DNA of 64,000 bases, taken from Xiphophorus maculatus. Taxonomy: Eukaryota; Chordata; Actinopteri; Cyprinodontiformes; Poeciliidae. The translations under genes were made by a program, and so were the position numbers. The number at the start of each line of letters is the position of its first letter. The first letter of the stretch is position 1. Positions 12,446 through 22,700 of the stretch are shown piece by piece. The stretch spans positions 26,642,501-26,706,500 of the forward strand of contig NC_036447.1 of NCBI RefSeq assembly GCF_002775205.1, in the 5' to 3' direction. Under the pieces are notes generated by a model. It had not been told where the DNA came from. It saw only the letters and a list, made by a program, of their open reading frames with translations, and did not search any database.

Positions 12446-12526
12446 GTTGAAAACGGAAGTGCTCCAGACCACTAGGGGGAGTCAAAGAAAATAGTATTCA
12501 TTTCTATGGGACCAGATGCAAGATTC

Positions 12527-12988
12527 TTCTTCTTCTTCTTCTTGGTATTTATTGGCGGTTGGCAACAAACTTACAGTAGCATTACCGCCACTTACCAGTA
12601 TGGAGTGTGGTTCGAGATGGTCTATAAACTTTCACTTTCTACCTTTTCCCTCCATTAACTCCTGATTAAACATACCCCCACACATACACACCTGCTTATA
12701 TTATCCAACTTGCTTATAACTTTATATACCCCTCTTTGATATTCTTTACACATTCACACCCAACTTGCTCTACTCATATCCTATGAAATAGCTTTGTTTT
12801 TTTTAAGATACCGAATAATTATTTGAATATGTCTACTCCCGAAATCTCTCCTCAAAAATTCTATTAAATTAAACCTTTCTTTAATACCTACACACTCTCT
12901 CAGCATGCATCTTCTCTCTTCTTCATACTTACAACACTCTAAAATAACATGCTCTATTGTTTCAGACTTCTCACAATAATCACACTTT
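12527..12988 (-). mobile_element. 5'-truncated LINE 3' end nested in the fold-back element
   Basis: A perfect 15-bp target-site duplication, CCAGATGCAAGATTC, flanks it (12512-12526 and 12989-13003). On the minus strand it encodes the very C-terminus of a non-LTR retrotransposon ORF2, with a cysteine-histidine motif C-x2-C-x8-H-x4-C (CDYC...EHVILEC) and a stop at 12781. A non-coding 3' UTR with 'ggcggtaatgctac' follows, then a GAA-repeat tail at the end facing 12527. This is classical target-primed insertion, and it is younger than the fold-back element. Confidence 0.85.
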
Positions 12989-13305
12989 CCAGATGCAAGA
13001 TTCAGAGAGATACCTTTACTTTCTTTCAAATTTCTTTCTCTGAATCTTGCATCTGGTCCCATAGAAATGAATACTATTTCCTTTGACTCCCCCTAGTGGT
13101 CTGGAGCACTTCCGTTTTCAACACTTTTTATTTGCTGCATTTCATTCGGGGGTGTTTGCGTCTCTCTTTTTGTTTGCTGCATTTCATTCGGGGGTGTTTG
13201 CGTCTCTCTTTTTGTTTGCTGCATTTCATTCGGGGGTGTCTTCTTTTTTGTTTGCATGTTTTCTCTTTTGCTGCGCATTTGCACCTGTCGGCCACCGTAG
13301 ATTCT

Positions 13306-14600
13306 GACTCTGGTATTAGGTTTACAACCTAACAACACAAAAAGACCAAATTAATAGTAATGGTCGTTATAGTGCAATTTTTCCATTTACAAAAATCTGA
13401 AAAGCTGCTGTTACAGTATTATATCTTTATTCAAGTTGGTCCTTTATTACGTTTTGGTGAAGTTACTCTTTGGATCTCCCACAGTGACCTACACTGAGGT
13501 TATCCTTCCACGAGGGGAACTACCCTAAACAAACACCAGAGCTACAGTGACATGGTTAAGATCAAAGAGCTTTCATGTGTTTTTCAGGTGATTTATGAGA
13601 GTTAAAGGTTCAGTGCTGGATTCGCTGATTAGCCCATCTGCTGCTTATTGTAAACCAGAACAAAGAAAACTACCCAGTGCTTCAGACAAATCCAGAAAGC
13701 AACTATAGAAAGTGAGAGAATGCAAAGGAAACATCTGGACGGCACTGATGTAAACAGAATTTATTAGGTAGCAACCAGATCCAAGCGCTTCTTTACCTTC
13801 CACGCTGCTTTCAGGGTAGCCAAGGAGACGACTTAACTTCTTTGTGTCTGAGTCACATTTCACTGGATTGTCCCAGCAGTGTTAGCCACATCCTCAGCTA
13901 TTTACCAGCCCGTTTGACCCTGAGTAAAGCCAATTCACTGCATTCCTCTCTAAGTTTGCCCCTTCCAACGCTAGTCACATTCTTCCAAGATGTTTTCCCC
14001 TCTTTCCCGCCCCTTCTTTTTCCATTCAAATTAAACCTAAATGTTCTCTGGCCGTTTTTCTGGCTGGCAGCGTTACCCTCCATTCACTCGCCTTCTGTGG
14101 TTTTGTTTCTTTTCCACTAAAAAGTTCTCGTCCACATCCCTCTTTCATCTTTTTAAACTTATTTCGTCATTTTACCCACCCATCTTTTATTCCTGTTTTG
14201 TGACCTGCTTCTTTTTTCCGTGTTTTTGTCCAGCCTTTTAAACAGTCTGGTTCTCACTCTTTTTTTTTCACCTCTCTCTCTCATGCCATTTTTCTGTCTT
14301 CGTGTTTTGCCAGTGTCAATAGCTGGGCTCTGAGACCCAGCAGAAACGCCTCACTCTGCCCACTGCTGAGTTAAAATGTTACTTTTTATGTGCAAATTGT
14401 TCTGTTCCTTCTCACCTAATTCCTCATTTAGGCCAGTGGTTTATAGATGTATTGCTTTTTTTGTTTTTGTGGTTGTTACTTTGTTTTACTTATTTTTTTT
14501 TAGCCAACAAATGTTGAGACCAAAATAAGGAGCGTAATGTTTTGAGAGAGAAAATCAATTTCATTATCTCATTAGACGCTTGGTTTGCTGTTAATCTTGT
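13306..14600. other. Non-coding DNA (likely SUN intron 1)
   Basis: Pyrimidine-rich stretches near 13930-14300 but no supported exon. Confidence 0.4.
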
Positions 14601-14604
14601 TTGA

Positions 14605-15155
14605 GGAGGGAAACCAGAAGTTTAAATACACCACATAAAAAGATGTATCTGCTTTTTTCCTCTCACTGTCTGAAGTCAAATCAGACCAACCTCTCTTGTA
14701 ATTGCCAAAATTATTCCTATTTGCTAAATATCACAATAAGGAGGGAATGAATATGTCAGAGAGTTATTGATTAATGTCTTTAAAACCAGAAGTTTATATA
14801 CATTTCCCGAGTATTCAGTAGCATTGCCTTTGAACTGTATGCCTTTGGTCAAATGATTTGGGTTTCCTACTACCAGCTTATAACAATAGTTTGATGGAGT
14901 TCTGGTCCATTCCACCAGACAGATCTGGTGGAACTCAGTCAGGTTTGTAGGTCGTTTTGCTCTCGCATGCCTTGGCAGATCAGCCCACAAATTCAATTTA
15001 GATCAAGGCAACCCCAAAACAATGGCTTTGTTGTCCTTAAGACACTTCGGAACCACTTTGGCTGCATTCTTTGGGTCATTATCCATTTGGACAATTCATT
15101 CATTTTAACTTCCTGACTGATGTCTGACTGATAGCTTCAATATTGTCACTCAATG
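14605..15155 (-). mobile_element. Tc1/Sleeping-Beauty-like transposon relic
   Basis: An IR/DR-type end is visible: the direct repeat 'ccagaagttta(a/t)atacac/t' occurs at about 14613 and again at about 14785, roughly 170 bp apart, as in the IR/DR group of fish Tc1 elements. Minus-strand transposase remnants follow (the noncoding-strand words 'cccacaaattcaatttagat', 'gttgtccttaagacactt' and 'gggtcattatccatttgga' are diagnostic of the family). The other half and the second terminus are missing, and no open transposase remains. Confidence 0.8.
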
Positions 15156-15586
15156 TTCTTGAGAAAAGGAAATGCTAAAACGGGTTTTCTTCTCCTTTTG
15201 GTCGCTGTGGAGTCCAAATATTTTGTAATAGTTTAACTCTATTGTCAGATAGGATCAGTGTTATGGTTTCAAAAATATGCTTCAACTAGAAATGGCGTCA
15301 TTTTGTATCTCATGTTCTGCAGTTTCTGCACCACAGCCGTTAGTTTTGGCTAGGGCTGAGTGTTGACGACCTCACAATTCAGTTCAATTCTTTGTTACCA
15401 TTTGATTCAATTTGCTTCAAATATTGATTTAGGAATCAGTATTATACAAATAATTAATGAATAAAAATATTAATAATTACTTATTTTAAAAATTTTTCAT
15501 TCCCATATGAACAGCCATGTATACGCTGTTTTTGAGCAGTAAAACATCTGAAACTAAAACGGTAGCATGAGAACGCTCGTGCTCAG

Positions 15587-16144
15587 CAGAGTTATGTAGT
15601 TACTAGTCACATTTACTTGGTTAACTTTTTGGGAAAAGATCTACTTATGAGTATTTTAACAATGCTGTACTTTTTACTTTTACTTGAGTCATTTTGTTAT
15701 GACGTATCACTACTCTTGAGTATCATTTTTGGCCACTCAGTAACTTCACTGAATGAACCAAAAATTCACCAGTCACAAATGCACAGCTGCAGGTTTTTGT
15801 AAACTTTCACAAGTGTTATGTTGAAATGAATTGATTTGGGGAATTATGTTTTGTTTGCCTGATTTTTGTTATTTTATAATTATTTATATGAATTATTTTC
15901 AGTTTGGTATTTGAAATACCAACAATCCCACATAACTTTGTATTTTGGTCCATGTGAAGTAATTATTTTTTTTAAAAATCAAATGAATGATTGTTTGTTT
16001 TTTGATCAGTTAAGTAGCCTTTTCACCAAATACATTTTTATCCTAGAGTAATTTCTTGGATGGCTACTTTTTATTTTTACTTGAGTAAAAATATGAGTTG
16101 ATGTAGTTCTACTCTTACTTAAGTACAAGCTTTTAGTACCTCTG
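15587..16144. mobile_element. Tol2-like non-autonomous hAT element
   Basis: 558 bp, starting CAGAG and ending CTCTG, flanked by an exact 8-bp direct repeat GTGCTCAG (15579-15586 and 16145-16152), the signature of hAT insertion. Subterminal 'acttgagt' and 'acttaagta' repeats are like those of Tol2-type ends. It has no transposase frame. Confidence 0.85.
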
Positions 16145-16152
16145 GTGCTCAG

Positions 16153-17440
16153 CAAGTAATGAAAAATTCTCCTTTTCTTGTGGAAACTGAGATAATTCAC
16201 TTTAGAATCCTAATTTTAAAGCGTATTTGATCAATATTGCCATTCTGACCCACTCTCATCCTGAAAAGATGTTCAGTTGGAGAAAAATTAATTTACAACG
16301 CCTTGATGAATCAGTATTTTTTTTTTTTTACCCACCTCTAGTTTACTGTCCGTCGTATCAGAATGAGCTTCTCCTGTTGCCTCTGTTGAAAATCTGATAA
16401 GATATAAACAATGGAGGCATCCATGCAAATGAATTCATTGCACGAGAACCCTTATAGTTATCACGAGAGGGGAAAAAAGCTATTAATATCTAACTCTAAC
16501 TCCTAAACTTTACCTCAGTGTTGTTTAGTGTTACTGAAGCAGTCCTGACCTTTATTTTTCAGTGTGAAGATGTATTCCACAGTGTGGAGTCACGCCTGTG
16601 TGTGTGCGACGCGGCTCAGAAGAGAAACACACACTCTCTTGTTGTTATTTAGTGTAAACAGAGAAAGGCCTGTTTCCACTGCACTGGAAGGCACAGTTAC
16701 CATGATGATGTTATTACTGTCTGCTTGCATAAACATCACCTCTTCCTGGTTTACCTTTCTTTATTTTTTAACCCGGCGGCAGCTGATAAACAGACAGAAG
16801 GTATTATTGAGCCTCTAAGTCAAAGACAAGATCTCATTGGAAAAAAACGTTTGTGTCTCATTTTCCTATCAATTCTAATTAGTCAATATGAAATGTTTGG
16901 ACGACAGTGTTTTCTGTGTGCATGCGTGCTGTCATACAGACTTCCTGTCTGTTGGGTCGGGACTGCCACAGCTTCCCCTTCTGTCATCATCTGCCGCTCT
17001 TTTTTTAGTCAGTGTTGTAGTTACGCTCGGCTGCACATTCGTACCCACGTTAATGACTTCAGGATTCCTGCTAACTTTGACCAGGGTAAGAATTTAAGAC
17101 GATACAAGTTTCTTCTCTGCTGAAAGTTTGACATCTCGGTTACGTTCTAGTGAGTTGAGCGTTGGCTGTCTCTCTGCTGGGTAACACCCTGTTGAGAAGA
17201 TGGACTGATGATTAGAACCGGGTTCTTTCCAAGTCTTCGCCTGTTTGAATTACTAAGTTATGAGTAACTCTGCTCAAATGAGTTTGGCCAGTTTATATGT
17301 CTATTAATATATGGCCATGATGACACCCACCGTTCTGGGAGCCTTTAGTTACAACTTTAACTCTTGTTAGCATGCTAATGTGTTTCTGCTAATCGAGCTT
17401 GCATTAAGGTTCATGCTCCTTTTGCTTTTCCTCATCTTAT
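16153..17440. other. Non-coding DNA (likely SUN intron 1)
   Basis: No supported exon. The longest open frames (near 16725-17123) lack homology that I recognise and lack paired splice sites. Confidence 0.4.
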
Positions 17441-17444
17441 AGCC

Positions 17445-18420
17445 ACAAACTTGAATGTATTTTGAATTTTATGTGATGCACAAACTCAAAGTAGCACATT
17501 TTTGTGGAGTGGAAGTATTTATTTGTACAGCACATTTCAGCAACACATGCAGTTCAAAATGCTTTACCTGATTAAAAGCATAACAATTATGAACATAAAA
17601 CATCACATTTTCTCAAATGCCATCATCTAAGGTCATTATACTCAAATATTGGAATGGAGACGAGACATTTTCAATGTTCCAGTTAATGTTGACCAAAAAT
17701 GACTTTGAACATGTGGGGTTTTAGCCTCGCTTTGAAGGAACTCAGTATTTCGGCTTTTTTGCAGTTTTATGGAAGTTTGTTTCAGATTTGTGGTGCATGA
17801 AGACAGACTGCTGCTTCTGCGTGTTTGGTTCTGACTCTGGGTAAGCAGAGTAGACTAGAACCAGAGGGAGATTTACACAAGGACAACATCTCTATAACGT
17901 ATTTTTGTTCCAAGCCATTCAGTGATTTATAAACTAACAACAATATTTTAGAGTCTATCCTCTGAGCTACAGGGAGCCAGTGTAGGGACTGAGAAGATGT
18001 GCTCTATTTTCCAGGTTTTATTGAGAACACGAGCAGCAATGTTCTGTACCTGCAGCAGCTGTCTGATTGACTTTTTAGGCAGACCTATGAAGGAACTATT
18101 GCAGTAATCAATGTGACTAGAGATAAATGCATGGATGAGTTTTTCTAGATCTTGCTGCAACATTAGACCTTTAATCCTGGAAATGTTTTTTCAGGTGACA
18201 GAAGGCCGACTTTGTAACTGTCTTTATGTGACTCTGAAGGTTCAGGTCAGAGTCCATCACTATCCCCAGATTTCAGGCCTGATCTGTAGTTTATATCTGT
18301 AATAACGAAGCTGTACACTGACTATAGATCATTCCTCTCAGTTCCAAAGACAGTAACTTCAACATACCAGGAGTGCAGTTTTAACGTACAGCTCACTGCG
18401 TTGACGCAGTCAGGAGTAAA
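17445..18420 (-). mobile_element. LINE 3'-end remnant with RT fragment
   Basis: On the minus strand, 18163-17948 encodes a piece typical of the C-terminal part of CR1/L2/Rex1-type reverse transcriptases (LIHAFISSHIDYCNS ... LLQVQNIAARVLNKT). A long non-coding tail follows and ends near 17520 with 'gtgctgtacaaataaat'. The first 70 bases (17445-17515) belong to the repeat seen at 6384. It is broken and 5' truncated. Tail relatives occur near 43440-43520, 55875-55930 and 56850-57000. Confidence 0.75.
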
Positions 18421-19735
18421 GCTGAGCAGTTTATGCTGCTTATCTTCACTGTAAGGACACATCTTTAACCAATCGGACCGCACAGCTTAAAGTTGCTGTT
18501 GCATCATCGTTGGGATGCTTTGTGTTACTGGCAGGTAATGATGTTTGAGCTTATTCTGCAAGTGTGACCACAAGCTAACAAAGCAGCTGAGACCAGGTTT
18601 CTCCCTCCTTCTAATCAGTCTTCTTTGATTGAACAGTAAGATATTTTCCTTTAAGTTCACCGGCTCTGTTGAGGTCTGCAGGAGGTACGTGTGTGTTTTT
18701 GTTTGCATAAGATCGCAGGAACAATTGTTTGCATGTCCTGTAGAGTTGTGTTTATGTACTCCTGCTGTGTAATCCCAGGGAGTGTGCAGTATTACTTGGA
18801 TTACACGTGCCCAAGATTAACTGCAAAAGCGTCTTCTGGAGACTTAACTGTTGGCATGACTACCACCACCGCTAACAGGGTTAATGTTGCTCCTTTGTTA
18901 TGTTTCACTGCTGCTGTGCCACCACAGCGTGTTGTTGCTCCTACGGTTGTATCCACTTCTATTATTATAGCTATGTGAATAAATTATTATTATAAATTAT
19001 TCCCAGCTGGGATGTGTAGAATCTACTTGTCTTTCCTGTGAGTATGGATTTGCTGTAATAAATTTCAGTTATTGATGGTAAATTTTTAAAAAAAAATCAA
19101 TCACTGTGATTGTAAATGTCACTTTTACTGATTTCTCCATTGTTCCACGAAATATCAGTAAATTTGAAACTATGATTAAATGCAGTTACTGTGTAAAGTT
19201 TAGTGATACAAGTCACAGTATTTTTAAGTAAGTGTCTTCCAGAAAGCACCTGTTTCAAATGAGAATTTTGTGTACAGACTTGTGTTATATGTATTATTAC
19301 CCTTCTGACATCTTGAAAAGAAACAGGCAGCCTACCAGCTTCACCTTTGCTTCCCACAATCCTTTGCTACATCACTGTTACTGTCACATGACCAAACAAA
19401 AACATCATGATGAACCTTTTCCTGTCTAGCAAATAAAACAAGATTTCATTAATGAGCAGTTAATTAAACTGCTAATTTTAATTAACTGCTAATTAATTAA
19501 AATTACTTAATTAGCTGCTGCAAGGTTGGGTATTAACGCAGCAGGAGGAAATCGAAAATCGAGAAAATATTCGAGACATATCCTCTCGAATAACTTTCCA
19601 GGAATCCTTAATCGTCAAACTGAAACCGATACGTTAAAACTGACTAATTTCAGCCGATACCGATGTTGATGCTGATATATTGAGCATCGCTAGTAAAAGA
19701 AGCTTACTTAATCCTATGATTTCTTCATCATATCT
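18421..19735. other. Non-coding DNA (likely SUN intron 1)
   Basis: AT-rich. A palindromic 'ttaatt' cluster lies at about 19450-19515. A stretch at 19620-19690 resembles the repeat at 21185-21285 ('ccgatac.gtta' words). Confidence 0.4.
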
Positions 19736-19743
19736 CTTCAGTC

Positions 19744-22700
19744 ATGGCTCGTAGGAGTTCTCGCCTGGTGTCTGGTGGCTACTACCATTCAGATGAGGAA
19801 TCCGACTCCAGCAGTGTGACCAACATATCCTACAGAGAAAACCCTGTCAAGTAAGTATCTATAGTATTTGTGTGCAAAGCAAGGATTCTGGCTTGGAAAT
19901 CCAACTCGAGTCCCATGTGTGATTGTTCTCTGACGCCCATTTGTCCTCCAGGGTTTTCAAGAAGAAGTCCGGAGGTCGGAGGTCGGCTTCCCGCACCAGC
20001 AGCAACGGCAGTTCTGCCAGCCCAGAAACTCCGGTCCCTGAGCCAGGCCAGTAGACTCTGTCACTCCTGAACTTTTAGTCAGATCTCTGTTATAGAGCTC
20101 TTTTCAAAACAGCAACGCTAAATAGTTACTAATTTAACAAAACATTCATAATTAGACAGCTAATTAAATGTCATGTCATCTGTCAAACTGAGGAAGCACC
20201 ATCCTGTTGGGAGTGAGACAATCTGACACGGCAGCTATCTGTTCCCTTCCAGGTCTGACGGCAGGGAGCGCTCCCACCCTGTCGCCCCTGAGGAGCGTCA
20301 CCTTCGCCCCCACCGCGCCGACCCCTCGGCCGGCTCTGACTCCGTCGTCTCCTCAGAACCACACGTCCAAGCAATGCCACTCGATGACCCCGGAGAGGAG
20401 CCCTTCTCCTGGCCACTGCGACGCCGGCCTGCCGCCCCTACAGCACGAATCCAAAAGCAAGGAGCAGAGTCAAAGTGGCGCCGACAGCTCAGGGTACTCG
20501 TCCGCCGAGGGCCCCTACAGGAAGCCTTCACCTGCCACCAGCACAACCAGAACCCCACCCAGCAGTAGCGGTGCAGCTCCCAGTCCAGGATACAGAAGCA
20601 GGATCAATGATGCCTTTTCTAATCTAATGAGTGAGAACTACTTTGTGTTTTATATGTGTGTTTGTGTTTCTGGGGAACAATAATGAAATTCTTTGTCTCT
20701 ACTTTGTGACAGATTCAGCCTCAGTGATGGCTGCTCATGCACACAGAAAAGTGCTTCATGTCACATCTTCAGGTTTGTCATCTTTAGATGTGTTTCCACT
20801 GACCATATAACTGTGCAATTTGACATTTTGAAAATTAATTAGCTTAATGGAAATACGTCATTTTGAATCTTGTTTTTTGCTAAAATGTTTTTGCCGCTAG
20901 TGTAGGTAGAGTAGGAGGTAGGGTGTTTTTTTTTGGGTTTTTTTTACCGTATCGATATTTAGCAAAACTGCTAAGTTTGCCAAGAGAAGAGAAGCAGGTT
21001 TGTCATCTATTGCTTTGTTTGCGGATATAGTTTGTGCGTGAGATTTATGGGCGTACTAGAAACAGACAACAAAGGTTCCGACTTGGCATGTAAAATACCA
21101 AAATACTTTGGTGTGCAAAAAATTAAAAAAGCAATTAATTGCGTTCTAAATTTTTACACCTTACAAGCAAGAAGTAAACATTGGTTGTCGATATCGGACT
21201 GATACGTTAGAAAAAATGACTAACAATATATCGGACAATAACGATATTATTGCCGATATATTGTGCATACCTAGACAACGCCAATATTTTGATTACTTTT
21301 TAACATCTGCCCGTGGATTATAAGCTGCTTTCACATGCCAATATTTATGTAAAAATTGCTTCTTGTGATTTTTCTACCTCATAAAAATATCTCTGTAAAT
21401 AAATCTTTCTTACAGCTAACAATTCAGTCAGGGACCGGACGAAGAAGGCTCTCCTGCTGGCTCTCCTGCTCCTCATCATACTTATGTGTAAGTTAGAGCA
21501 ACATTCAACGTGTCGGAGCCTGCTTGGTTGTCTGGTTGATGCTTCAGCCTCGTGTTAAAGACACTGACATTATTCTAGCAGATCTGTGGAGATCTCTGCA
21601 GCTCAAACGACTGCGATCACGTTTTTTTTAAAATGAAAGCAGGACATGCCCTTTTGCAGCGCTGCTAGAGACGCTGTCGTGTGAAGGGTATAAAGTTATG
21701 AAGAGCAGGGGTTTCCCCAGGCAATCAGAGGAGGTGGCAGGGTCTGACTCAAAGCAGCCGTGTTTCATTTTCCACCCCACAGTGACCGAACGTGTCACGC
21801 ACCAGTTAAATGACGCTGTAGTTACTGTGTGTTTCTGAGGGCTTTATCTGAAGCTTTGTTTCTCCCTCTTTATTTTTTTCTGCAGGTATTTGGTTACTCC
21901 TTCCTTTGTTCACCTCTTTCGTCGTTCGCACACAACCCGGGATTCGACCCGGCACCATCCCCATACCTGTGGTGGTAGGACTCAGCTACAGCTTGTGTTC
22001 TTCTCTCTGTGTGTCTGTGCTGGTTACGCTGGTTTCCACAATGCGCTGCTGGGAAAAAACTATTCTTCCTTCTTACAGATTCGTTCAGTTTTCACTAGAG
22101 ATGCACCAATCCGATATTGATATCTGTGTCAATCTCGTTATTGAAATAAATTCTATATTGGGTATCTGTGACGACGTGGCTCTGCTTACCCAGAGAATAT
22201 ATCAACCATAAGAGTTGATCTATTCACTCTAGCTCTATCCTTTGAGCGACGTCAGGCTTTATTGTTTATTGTTTATTGTCAGGCTACTTCCACCTACTGA
22301 ACAAATTAAAGTTGTTTTTCACAACAAGCTTGTGAAGGTATTTGTGTAATTAGCTGTGTTCTTTGCTGGCGCAGAGTTATCCAATAAATTTGTAATTCCG
22401 GTATGTGTATGTCTGTGTTTAAAAAAAGAAACGTTTTAATCCAATTTAGCTGTTTTTCCGTATCAGATCGGTATCGGCCGATACTAAACTTCAGATATCG
22501 GTATCGGAAGCGAAAAAAGTGGATCCGTCCGTCCCTAGTTTTTGCTACTTTGTAAAACGGAAATATTTCAGGTTCTGTAACAAATTCTGATATCAGACAA
22601 AAGTAAATACGAAAGCAGCGTTTTATTTTACGAGTCGCATGCAGGGATGATCTCTGCAGAGTTTTAAAGCGAACACCAGTTCTAGCTAAATACTCCAACT

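Larger units (their letters stand above)
12227..13299. mobile_element. Fold-back (long inverted-repeat) transposon with internal minisatellite
   Basis: The arms 12227-12526 and about 13038-13299 are near-perfect reverse complements, beginning TACGGTGGCCGACAGG at each end. A 6-bp direct repeat, GATTCT, flanks the element (12221-12226 and 13300-13305) and is the likely target duplication. Each arm carries a 42-bp minisatellite whose core is CCCCCGAATGAAATGCAGC: four cores in the left arm and three in the right. The long open frames here are only translations of this minisatellite. A LINE tail is nested in the centre. The superfamily is not recognised. Confidence 0.8.

Noticed and set aside
12152-13338. 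Long open frames with a 14-residue repeat (TPPNEMQQIKRETQ) on one strand and a Phe/Cys-rich repeat on the other
   Set aside because: They are translations of the 42-bp minisatellite inside the fold-back transposon arms; the unit length is divisible by three, so every frame stays open.
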